NCBI GenBank assembly: GCA_049591635.1
Contig: JBAWFF010000477.1
Span: 1-13,543 of the forward strand
From: DATFDN01 sp049591635
Lineage (GTDB): Bacteria; Pseudomonadota; Alphaproteobacteria; Acetobacterales; Acetobacteraceae
Length of the DNA: 13,543 bases
Direction: 5' to 3'
The stretch's first letter is position 1. Each line of letters starts with the position of its first letter. Shown piece by piece: positions 1-6,423 of the stretch. The notes under the pieces were generated by a model. It ran no database searches and was not told the origin of the DNA. It was given only the letters and a program-made list of their open reading frames with translations. Made by a program: the position numbers and the translations under genes.

Positions 1-335
1 CGATCGGCACCGACTACGCGGTCATCGCCATCGATGCGCTTGCCCTCGTCGTCATCGTTCTCGGAACGGTCGAGGCGTTCGTCCGCGGCATCGCGGCCAT
101 CTGCGCCTCGCCCGACGGCCACAGGCGCCGCGATATCTGGCTACGCTATTCCCGCTGGCTTGTCGTCGGCCTGACGTTCCAACTCGCCGCCGATATCATA
201 GAGACATCCATCACCACCGATTGGAACGCACTAGGCCGGCTCGCGGCGGTAGCGGTGATCCGGACGTTCCTCAATTTCTTCCTCGAACGCGATTTGAGCG
301 AGGTGCGCGAACGGCAGCATGTGACGGGCTCCTGA
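1..335 (+). CDS. DUF1622 family membrane protein, 3' part (5' end outside window)
   Basis: The reading frame is open from position 3 to a TGA at 333-335 and gives 110 residues with no start inside the window, so the gene begins upstream. Three hydrophobic stretches are visible, at about residues 6-22, 52-66 and 79-92 of the visible part. Between the first two lies a basic loop containing HRRRD, followed by a stretch ending in LTFQLAADIIETS. After the third comes a short charged tail (RTFLNFFLERDLSEVRE). This order, with the AADIIET helix and the IRTFLNFFLERD ending, matches what I know of DUF1622, small inner-membrane proteins of unknown function. No catalytic residues are apparent. The gene converges on the small membrane protein encoded on the other strand, with 19 bases between the stops. 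Family assignment is by remembered pattern only. The function is unknown. Confidence 0.8.
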   Translation, partial: IGTDYAVIAIDALALVVIVLGTVEAFVRGIAAICASPDGHRRRDIWLRYSRWLVVGLTFQLAADIIETSITTDWNALGRLAAVAVIRTFLNFFLERDLSEVRERQHVTGS

Positions 336-354
336 TTTCGCCTCCCGGCCGGCC

Positions 355-624
355 TCACTCGGACGACAACACGGGCGGCGGCGGCGCGTAGTGGTGCACC
401 ACGAGCGAGCCTCCCGCCGACAGGACGACGAGGCCCGCGACGAAGGTCAGGGTGCGGTGCGCCCCTCGCCGCTTGGGCCGCGCGGGGCGCTCCTCGCGTG
501 GATACCAGTGCTCGTCGAACCAGACAGAGTCCGGCATGAATGGCATGAGGCCGATGAACGGCTCGATGCCGCGCGCGCCCGGATTGAACCGGCGCCGCTC
601 GTCATCGAACTGTGGCGTACGCAT
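355..624 (-). CDS. small single-span membrane protein, hypothetical
   Basis: This encodes 89 residues. I chose the ATG at 624 because an AAAGGAG sequence ends 7 bases upstream. An earlier in-frame ATG at 660 has no comparable ribosome binding site. The N-terminal half (residues 1-40) is polar with many aromatic residues and prolines. A strongly basic patch follows (RPARPKRRGAHR, about 47-58), then one hydrophobic segment at about 59-77. The protein ends in a short tail with four consecutive prolines. The basic patch before the single membrane segment suggests a cytoplasmic N-terminus and an outward tail, by the positive-inside rule. I do not recognise a family. A CRP-like palindrome lies about 70-84 bases upstream of the start. 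The cupin gene on the same strand ends 114 bases upstream, so co-transcription is possible but not obvious. Confidence 0.6.
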   Translation of the reverse strand: MRTPQFDDERRRFNPGARGIEPFIGLMPFMPDSVWFDEHWYPREERPARPKRRGAHRTLTFVAGLVVLSAGGSLVVHHYAPPPPVLSSE

Positions 625-631
625 GACCCGA

Positions 632-637
632 CTCCTT
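632..637 (-). promoter_or_regulatory. ribosome binding site that decides the start at 624
   Basis: On the minus strand this reads AAGGAG, seven bases before the ATG at 624. It is a near-ideal Shine-Dalgarno sequence and is the reason for preferring this start over the in-frame ATG at 660. Confidence 0.7.
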
Positions 638-692
638 TCCAACGGAATGCGATTGTCCACAACGGAAATTGGGAGTTCGCGATCCGCGAGGC

Positions 693-708
693 CGTGATCG
701 AGGTCACA
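693..708 (-). promoter_or_regulatory. CRP/FNR-family-like operator (TGTGA-N6-TCACG)
   Basis: On the minus strand this reads TGTGACCTCGATCACG. The half-sites match the classical CRP consensus TGTGA-N6-TCACA at 9 of 10 positions. It lies in the gap between the cupin gene and the small membrane protein, centred about 76 bases upstream of the latter's ATG. No convincing -10 hexamer was found between it and the start, so its exact role is open. The same half-sites recur at 2296-2311. Confidence 0.35.
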
Positions 709-738
709 GAAAGCGCGTGGAAGCGCCCAGCGGGTGCT

Positions 739-1131
739 TCACGGAACCGTTGGCATCCAGACGCCGGCGACCGCGTAGACCTCGCCCTCGCCCGGCCAGG
801 GGGGCATGACGGCGGCGATCGCCACCAGCGTCTCGGTGCCGTCGCAGCGGAACTGGAAATGCGTTCCCGTGGGGATGCAGATCGAAACGCCAGGCGAGAC
901 CTCGGTGACTTCCTCCTGCTCGCCCAGCTTGCGCCACATCCGCCCGTGGCCGGAGACGAAGTACCAGACCTCCTCGATCGTCCGATGCGCGACCGCCCGC
1001 GCGACAGCGCCCGATGCCAACGAAAACATCGACAGCGCGCCGCGCGACAACCCGCACAAGACACGCACCTCGCTGCCGTCAAGCGCGGTCACGTCAGGCG
1101 CGGTGCTGATCCGCTTGGTCTCCAGGCGCAT
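739..1131 (-). CDS. cupin-fold protein
   Basis: This encodes 130 residues, a normal length for a single-domain cupin. Motif 1 is seen around residues 49-61 (HRTIEEVWYFVSG) and motif 2 around 86-93 (IPTGTHFQ). These correspond to the two conserved metal-binding motifs of the RmlC-like cupin fold. H49, E54 and H91 are candidate metal ligands. The second His of the usual HxH pair is replaced by Thr51, so metal binding may be weakened or differently coordinated. The PPWPGEGE segment at 110-117 is typical of sugar- or small-molecule-handling cupins, but substrate and reaction cannot be read from the sequence. There is no signal peptide, so the protein is probably cytoplasmic. The ATG at 1131 follows a purine-rich AGGGGG segment. 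The gene lies 112 bases downstream of the 321-residue protein on the same strand. Confidence 0.85.
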   Translation of the reverse strand: MRLETKRISTAPDVTALDGSEVRVLCGLSRGALSMFSLASGAVARAVAHRTIEEVWYFVSGHGRMWRKLGEQEEVTEVSPGVSICIPTGTHFQFRCDGTETLVAIAAVMPPWPGEGEVYAVAGVWMPTVP

Positions 1132-1243
1132 GGACTCAGCCCCCTATCATTCCACATCCCAAGCATAGTGATCGTGGGAGAACTGATCGAGCTGTCGATC
1201 CGCTACTACATGGAACTGCTCGGCTAGACGCGCTCGGGTGCTG

Positions 1244-2209
1244 TCAGGTGACGACCGCCAGCACGCGAACACCGCCCTGCGCGCGACCCGAAGTCGTTTT
1301 CTGGATGACGTCGAACGCGTGGACACCGCCGACCTGTTCGCCTTCGCCGAATTCGGCCAGGATGCTCAACGGGACCGGGTGACCGGCATGGATCTCCAAC
1401 GGAACACGCTTGGCCGCCCCGCCCGGGCCGCCGTCGATCGCGAATGCCTTGAGCGGCACTTTGGAGACGTGCAGCGGAAGCTTGCCGTAACGGCCCTTGC
1501 GCAGGAACGACAAATCGGCCTTGGTCAGTCCCGCGTCTCCCGTGGTGTCGCGGATTTCAAGGACGACCTTCTCCTCCCCCTTGCGAACCGCGGCAACGGC
1601 GTTGAAGGGGAACGCCACATGCCTTGGCCCCCTCTTGGACATGGACATCGCGGCGGCGAAGATATTGTGCTGCGCCACGTGGCCATCCGTCTGGACCAGC
1701 GAGACGAAGTCGGCAGTGGTCGACCCGATCAGCGACTTGCCGTCGGACTGGACGGGTGGATTATCCAATGAGCCCCGACTGCCCCAACAATTGGCGATCA
1801 GGCAAGCGTGCCCATCCGGGGAGGAACCCATGCCCGGATAGGGCTTGAACCCATAGACCTTGATGGTGGTCGAACCTCCCTCACTGGACGACTGCCCGGT
1901 CAGGTACTTCGTGCTGGAGCCGTGGGCGATCGGCAGGGCGGTATCCGGACCGACGATCGTCGCCGGATCGCATATCCAGACTTCGACGAACAGCAGCGGG
2001 ACGTACTCTCCAGCGGACGATTTATCGAGAACGTCCACCAGGATGAGGCACTGTTGATTATTGGGAGTGTAGGTACTGGGATCGACCGCCCCTCCCCCGG
2101 GGCCCGAGTCGAGGACGACCCCAGGACTCGACCAAAAATCGGCTCCGGGGGGGAGCGGGCGATGGTCGTTGTCACTTACCTCGTAGGGAATGTACAGGTC
2201 GTTGGACAT
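1244..2209 (-). CDS. hypothetical beta-rich protein of 321 residues
   Basis: The start is the ATG at 2209, preceded by AAGGAG with a 6-base spacer. The frame is open much further upstream, but that extension runs antisense through the DUF2000 gene and lacks protein-like composition. I cannot assign a family with confidence. The protein has no signal peptide and no membrane segment. It is rich in Gly, Ser, Pro and Val and alternates short hydrophobic and turn segments, as beta-sandwich proteins do. Segments that look diagnostic are FWSSPGVVL (about 25-33), LLFVEVWICDP (72-82), GHACLIANCWG (133-143) and DGHVAQHNIF (175-184). The last two recall the 'GHxCLxA' and 'NxAxxN' strands of Ig-like domains in bacterial secreted proteins; this likeness comes from memory. 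Residues 195-321 look like a second beta domain. A CRP-like palindrome lies about 90 bases upstream. Function is unknown. Confidence 0.75.
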   Translation of the reverse strand: MSNDLYIPYEVSDNDHRPLPPGADFWSSPGVVLDSGPGGGAVDPSTYTPNNQQCLILVDVLDKSSAGEYVPLLFVEVWICDPATIVGPDTALPIAHGSSTKYLTGQSSSEGGSTTIKVYGFKPYPGMGSSPDGHACLIANCWGSRGSLDNPPVQSDGKSLIGSTTADFVSLVQTDGHVAQHNIFAAAMSMSKRGPRHVAFPFNAVAAVRKGEEKVVLEIRDTTGDAGLTKADLSFLRKGRYGKLPLHVSKVPLKAFAIDGGPGGAAKRVPLEIHAGHPVPLSILAEFGEGEQVGGVHAFDVIQKTTSGRAQGGVRVLAVVT

Positions 2210-2215
2210 GACGAG

Positions 2216-2221
2216 CTCCTT
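2216..2221 (-). promoter_or_regulatory. ribosome binding site that decides the start at 2209
   Basis: The minus strand reads AAGGAG six bases before the ATG at 2209. This fixes the start of the 321-residue protein and rules against the long in-frame extension upstream. Confidence 0.75.
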
Positions 2222-2295
2222 GGGTGGAACTTCAAGGCGACCGGCACCCGCCGGGTGGGCGAGCATGAATGTCAACCAGAAACTTTCGCGCGATA

Positions 2296-2311
2296 TGTGA
2301 TCCATTTCACG
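2296..2311 (+). promoter_or_regulatory. CRP/FNR-family-like operator (TGTGA-N6-TCACG)
   Basis: The plus strand reads TGTGATCCATTTCACG, which matches the CRP consensus half-sites at 9 of 10 positions. It sits in the 252-base divergent gap between the 321-residue protein (start 2209, minus) and the DUF2000 gene (start 2462, plus). On the minus strand a TTGACA follows at 2275-2270. That would place the site near -64, close to the class I position of CRP activation, but no recognisable -10 hexamer follows in this GC-rich stretch. Which of the two genes it serves cannot be decided from the sequence. Confidence 0.35.
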
Positions 2312-2461
2312 AGCTTCAGATATTACATAGAACACACCCTGGGCGCGATTCCCAGGGCGGCCGCCGCGCTCAGCCATTGAATGCCCGTCGGGGCTTGCCT
2401 GCCCGGCGGCATGTGACAACGATGGCAGACAGTGGCGGCCCGCCCGGGAACGAGGAAGCGC

Positions 2462-2872
2462 ATGATCTTCGAGACGAAAGTCGCGGTGCTGGTCCTCGAC
2501 GACCTGCCGGTCTGGCAGAAGCTGAACGTCACGGCCTTCCTCGCCACCGGCATCGCCGCCGCCGCGCCCGAGGCGATGGGGCAGCCGTACGAGGATGCGG
2601 CCGGGCGTCTGCACGCCAGCCTGCTCGGCCAGCCGATCCTGATATTCGCCGCCCAGCCGTCGGGCCTGCTGCGCGGCTGGCGCGTCGCGATCGAACGCGG
2701 GCTGACCCGCGCCGTCTATGTCCGCGCGATGTTCACGACCGGCCACGACGCCGCCAACCGCGCCGCCTTCAAGGCCGAGCCCGCGGACACGCCCGACCTC
2801 GTCGGCCTGGCGCTGCGTGGACCCAGGAAGGACGTGGACAACGCCACCAAGGGCGCGTCGCTACACGCGTGA
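2462..2872 (+). CDS. DUF2000 family protein
   Basis: This encodes 136 residues, the usual size for this family. I chose the ATG at 2462 because GAGGA lies just upstream and the first residues (MIFETKVAVLVLDDLPVWQKLNV) match the start of DUF2000 proteins as I remember them. The rest fits too: a TAFLATGIAA segment at about 24-33, a GQPILIFAA core strand at 56-64, and a RAVYVRAMFTTGHDAANRAA segment at 83-102. The family is a small cytoplasmic alpha/beta domain, related by fold to peptidyl-tRNA hydrolase II-like proteins, with no established biochemical role. No membrane segment or signal is present. The gene is divergent from the 321-residue protein and convergent with the VOC gene, whose stop lies only 10 bases away, so it is probably transcribed alone. 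Confidence 0.85.
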   Translation: MIFETKVAVLVLDDLPVWQKLNVTAFLATGIAAAAPEAMGQPYEDAAGRLHASLLGQPILIFAAQPSGLLRGWRVAIERGLTRAVYVRAMFTTGHDAANRAAFKAEPADTPDLVGLALRGPRKDVDNATKGASLHA

Positions 2873-2886
2873 GCGGCTGCGCTCAC
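2869..2886. terminator. hairpin spanning both stop codons of convergent genes
   Basis: A perfect 7-base stem, GTGAGCG paired with CGCTCAC around a GCTG loop, covers the TGA of the DUF2000 gene (2870-2872) and the stop of the VOC gene on the other strand (2883-2885). No T-run follows on either strand, so intrinsic termination would be weak. The position between convergent stops suggests a bidirectional 3'-end structure. Confidence 0.4.
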
Positions 2887-3356
2887 CCCATCCCCTTGGC
2901 CGCCAGTTCACCCCTGGCCTTCTCGCTCTTGCCCAAGTCGAGGCCCATGCCGCGAAGGACGTTCGGCGCCTTGGTGAACTGGATATCCGCGTACTCCACG
3001 ACCTCGAACCGGTTGCCCCACGGATCGAGGAAATCCAGGAACGGTCCCTCGAGCATCGTGGCGCCCGCCGCCTCGGCCAGCCGCCGCACGTCCGAGCGGT
3101 CATCGACCACCAGCCCGAAGTGGCGATGTCCGGGGGGCTGGCGAACCGGCCCCTCCATCAGGGCGATGAACTGATCGCCCAACTCGATAAAGGCGGACCG
3201 CTCGCCTCTCCCGCGCAAGGTGAAATCGAAGATGCGTCCATAGAAAGCCAGCGCCTCCTCGATGGTGCCGACTTCGAGGGCAATGTGGTTCAGGCCGATC
3301 GGCCGCGCCTTTCGTCCCGGATTTGCCTCGTCCATCGCTCGATCCCCCTTCGCCAT
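2883..3356 (-). CDS. VOC (glyoxalase/bleomycin-resistance fold) family protein
   Basis: This encodes 157 residues. The VOC superfamily builds metal sites from two beta-alpha-beta-beta-beta units, and both are visible. The first (LNHIALEVG, residues 22-30, through FIELGDQFIALME, 56-68) supplies H24 and probably E58. The second (HRHFGLVVDD, 77-86, through DPWGNRFEVVEY, 111-122) supplies H79 and E118. This H/E/H/E set is the usual metal-ligand pattern, so an active lyase, dioxygenase or isomerase is likely, but the substrate cannot be read. A tail from about residue 123 to 157 (IQFTKAPNVLRGMGLDLGKSEKA) extends beyond the core, as in many lyase-type members. The ATG at 3356 follows GGAGG with a spacer of about 7-8 bases. 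A second possible start lies seven codons further in. The protein is cytoplasmic, and the gene is divergent from ahcY with 54 bases between starts. Confidence 0.88.
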   Translation of the reverse strand: MAKGDRAMDEANPGRKARPIGLNHIALEVGTIEEALAFYGRIFDFTLRGRGERSAFIELGDQFIALMEGPVRQPPGHRHFGLVVDDRSDVRRLAEAAGATMLEGPFLDFLDPWGNRFEVVEYADIQFTKAPNVLRGMGLDLGKSEKARGELAAKGMG

Positions 3357-3384
3357 TGCCCCGCCTCCACGCCTTCCCTATAGA
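3356..3384 (+). promoter_or_regulatory. candidate sigma-70-type promoter for ahcY
   Basis: TTGCCC at 3356-3361 and TATAGA at 3379-3384 are separated by exactly 17 bases, upstream of ahcY. Transcription would start near 3391 and leave a leader of about 20 bases, just enough for the AGGAG at 3400-3404. The -35 element overlaps the start codon of the divergent VOC gene. The leader is too short to hold a SAH riboswitch. Confidence 0.45.
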
Positions 3385-3399
3385 CCCCGCGACCCAGCC

Positions 3400-3404
3400 A
3401 GGAG
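3400..3404 (+). promoter_or_regulatory. ribosome binding site of ahcY
   Basis: AGGAG lies six bases before the ATG at 3411. An in-frame GTG at 3408 would be only three bases away, so the ATG is the better start. Confidence 0.7.
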
Positions 3405-3410
3405 CGCGTG

Positions 3411-4718
<1,308 letters not shown>

Positions 4719-4726
4719 AACCGGGT

Positions 4727-4827
4727 CCCCTCCCCTAACCCCTCCCGCAAGGGGAGGGGGAGTAGAAGGCGCCGTACTCCGTGCGCATCCCCCTCCCCTT
4801 GCGGGAGGGGCTAGTCTAGGGGAGGGG
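4727..4827. repeat. long inverted repeat between convergent genes, likely bidirectional terminator or dispersed palindromic element
   Basis: An inner pair of 22-base arms (4739-4760 and 4789-4810) is perfectly complementary, and an outer pair of 11-base arms (4727-4737 and 4817-4827) is also perfect. The two layers are separated by one base on the left and six on the right, and the loop is 28 bases. Each inner arm can also form its own small hairpin (CCCCTCCC with GGGAGGGG). The element fills the 121-base gap between ahcY and the solute-binding protein gene, which converge. CCCCTCCC/GCAAGGGG palindromes of this kind are, to my knowledge, dispersed in many copies in alphaproteobacterial genomes. 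Here it probably also acts as a transcription stop in both directions. Confidence 0.8.
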
Positions 4828-4839
4828 TCGCGCGAAGAG

Positions 4840-6423
4840 TTACGTCCGCCGCACCCGATAGAACTGCGGGATACCCTCCGGAATATCCGCGAGGTTCGCC
4901 CGATGCGTCGTCGGCTGGAAATACATCCCCAGCGGCGCATAGGACGGATTGGCGAAGAACGCCGTCTGCATGTCCGCGGCGCATTTCTGCTGGGCGGCAA
5001 GGTCAGGGGCGGTGAACCAGGCAAGCCGCGCCTCCTCCATCTTTGGGTCGGTCGGCCAACCGAACCAGCCCTTCCCGTCCGAACGGATGGCGATGTCGGA
5101 TGCCGGGGTGACGTTGCCGACGCCGCCCAGGAACGTGAAGAAGATGTTCCACCCACCCTGGTCGATCGGGTTCTTGCTGGCCCGGCGCTGCACGACGGTG
5201 CCCCAGTCGAGCGATTGGTACTCGACGTTGAAGCCCATCTTCTTCAGCATGTCGCCGCCGACTTGCGACTCAGCGTTGATGGTCGGGAAGTTCGACGCGG
5301 CGAGCACGACCACCTTTTCGCCCTTGTATCCGGCGTCCTTCAGGGCCTGGCGCAGTTTCGCCTGATCCTTCTCTCCGCGTATCGCCTGGGCGATGCCGAC
5401 GGTGCTCGCCATCGGGCTGCCGGGGACGAACAAGCCCACCTTGTCGAGGATCAGGGTGGGGTCGGCGCCCGCTACCGTTTCCATGTATTCGCGCTGATCC
5501 ACCGCCGACAGCACGACCTGGCGGATCGCCGGATTGTCGAAGGGCGCGAACAGCGTGTTGAACCGCATGCAGCCGATCTCGCCGGTGTGGTCCTTCACCC
5601 CGGTCACCAGATCATGGTTCTGCTTGAGCAGGGGGATGAGGTCGATGGTCGGCTGCTCCCACCAATCGAACTCGCCCGCGTTCATCGCCGCCGCGTTGGT
5701 CGCCGGATCGGGCGAGACGGTCCATTCCACGCGGTCGAAGTTCACCGTCTTCGGTCCCGACGTGTACTCCGCCGGCCCGTCGGAGCGCGGCACGTAACCG
5801 GCGAACTTCTCGTAGACGACCTTCGCGCCGGTGATGCGCTCTGCGGCGACGAAGCGGTACGGTCCGCTGCCCATCACCTCCTTGACCTGCTCGAACGGGC
5901 TGGTCTGGGCCAGCCGCTCCGGCATGATGCACGCCATGTTGGTGATCGTCGCCAGCGCGTCGGGCACCAACGGGAACGGCGCCTTCAGCCGCAAGCGCAG
6001 CACCTTGTCGGACGGCGCCGACATCTCGTCCATCGCCGCCATCAGCACGCCGCCGAACACGTCCCGCTTGCCCCAGCGGGTCAGCGAGGCGACGCAGTCG
6101 CGCGCCAGCACCGGCGTGTTGTCGTGGAATTTCAGCCCATCGCGCAGGGTTATGTCCCACTGCTTGCCGTCGGCGCTGAGGGTATGGCCCGCCGCCATCT
6201 GCGGATGCGGCCGGTACTTGTTGTCAACGCCGTACAGGGTGTCGAAGACCATGAAGCCGTGGTTGCGGGTGACGTCCGCCGTGGTCCAGATCGGGTCGAT
6301 CGAGGCGAGGTCGGCCTGCGGGATGAACTTGAGGACCCGCTGGCTTTCGGCGCGGGCGATGCGCGGCGCGGCCAGGACGGCGGCACCCGCCACCGCGCTC
6401 TTCAGGATATCACGGCGTTTCAT
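4840..6423 (-). CDS. Tat-exported ABC transporter solute-binding protein, family 5 (peptide/nickel/opine type)
   Basis: This encodes 527 residues, a normal length for SBP family 5. The N-terminus is a Tat-type signal: KRRDILK with twin arginines at 3-4, a hydrophobic run at 9-20, and a probable cleavage after ARA at residue 25. The mature part shows family features: LASIDPIWTTADVTRNHGFMVFDTLYG (39-65), WDITLRDGLKFHDNTPVLARDCVASLTRW (about 89-117), a GSGPYRF segment near 190, and a late YQSLDWGTVVQRR segment. Such proteins collect a solute in the periplasm for an ABC importer, here most likely a peptide, amine or amino-acid derivative. No permease or ATPase gene is in the window, so its transporter is elsewhere or it acts alone. 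Its ATG overlaps the decarboxylase stop as ATGA, which suggests translational coupling, although a GGGAGGG also lies 11 bases upstream. The exact substrate is unknown. Confidence 0.9.
   Translation of the reverse strand: MKRRDILKSAVAGAAVLAAPRIARAESQRVLKFIPQADLASIDPIWTTADVTRNHGFMVFDTLYGVDNKYRPHPQMAAGHTLSADGKQWDITLRDGLKFHDNTPVLARDCVASLTRWGKRDVFGGVLMAAMDEMSAPSDKVLRLRLKAPFPLVPDALATITNMACIMPERLAQTSPFEQVKEVMGSGPYRFVAAERITGAKVVYEKFAGYVPRSDGPAEYTSGPKTVNFDRVEWTVSPDPATNAAAMNAGEFDWWEQPTIDLIPLLKQNHDLVTGVKDHTGEIGCMRFNTLFAPFDNPAIRQVVLSAVDQREYMETVAGADPTLILDKVGLFVPGSPMASTVGIAQAIRGEKDQAKLRQALKDAGYKGEKVVVLAASNFPTINAESQVGGDMLKKMGFNVEYQSLDWGTVVQRRASKNPIDQGGWNIFFTFLGGVGNVTPASDIAIRSDGKGWFGWPTDPKMEEARLAWFTAPDLAAQQKCAADMQTAFFANPSYAPLGMYFQPTTHRANLADIPEGIPQFYRVRRT

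Noticed and set aside
391..1227. 278-residue open frame on the plus strand
   Set aside because: It runs antisense through the small membrane protein and the cupin. It has an Arg/Asp/His-rich composition typical of antisense GC-rich frames and matches no family pattern.
1132..1243. Possible short plus-strand peptide ending at 1227
   Set aside because: It has no start codon with a ribosome binding site, the only in-frame ATG being five codons before the stop. The 112-base gap shows nothing else I can support.
2247..2275. TTGACA at 2275-2270 on the minus strand as a full promoter
   Set aside because: The hexamer is perfect, but the -10 region at any usual spacing is GC-only, so it is mentioned only as context for the nearby palindrome.
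2337..2357. Hairpin CCCTGGG / CCCAGGG in the 321-residue protein/DUF2000 gap
   Set aside because: The stem is only 7 bases, sits between divergent genes where no terminator is expected, and has no T-run. It is probably incidental.
2210..2746. N-terminal extension of the 321-residue protein
   Set aside because: The open frame reaches 2746 but overlaps the DUF2000 gene in antisense and reads as low-complexity Arg/Gly/Asp sequence. The AAGGAG before 2209 marks the true start.
3357..3410. SAH or SAM riboswitch before ahcY
   Set aside because: Only 54 bases separate the divergent starts, and the predicted leader is about 20 bases, too short for a known riboswitch fold.
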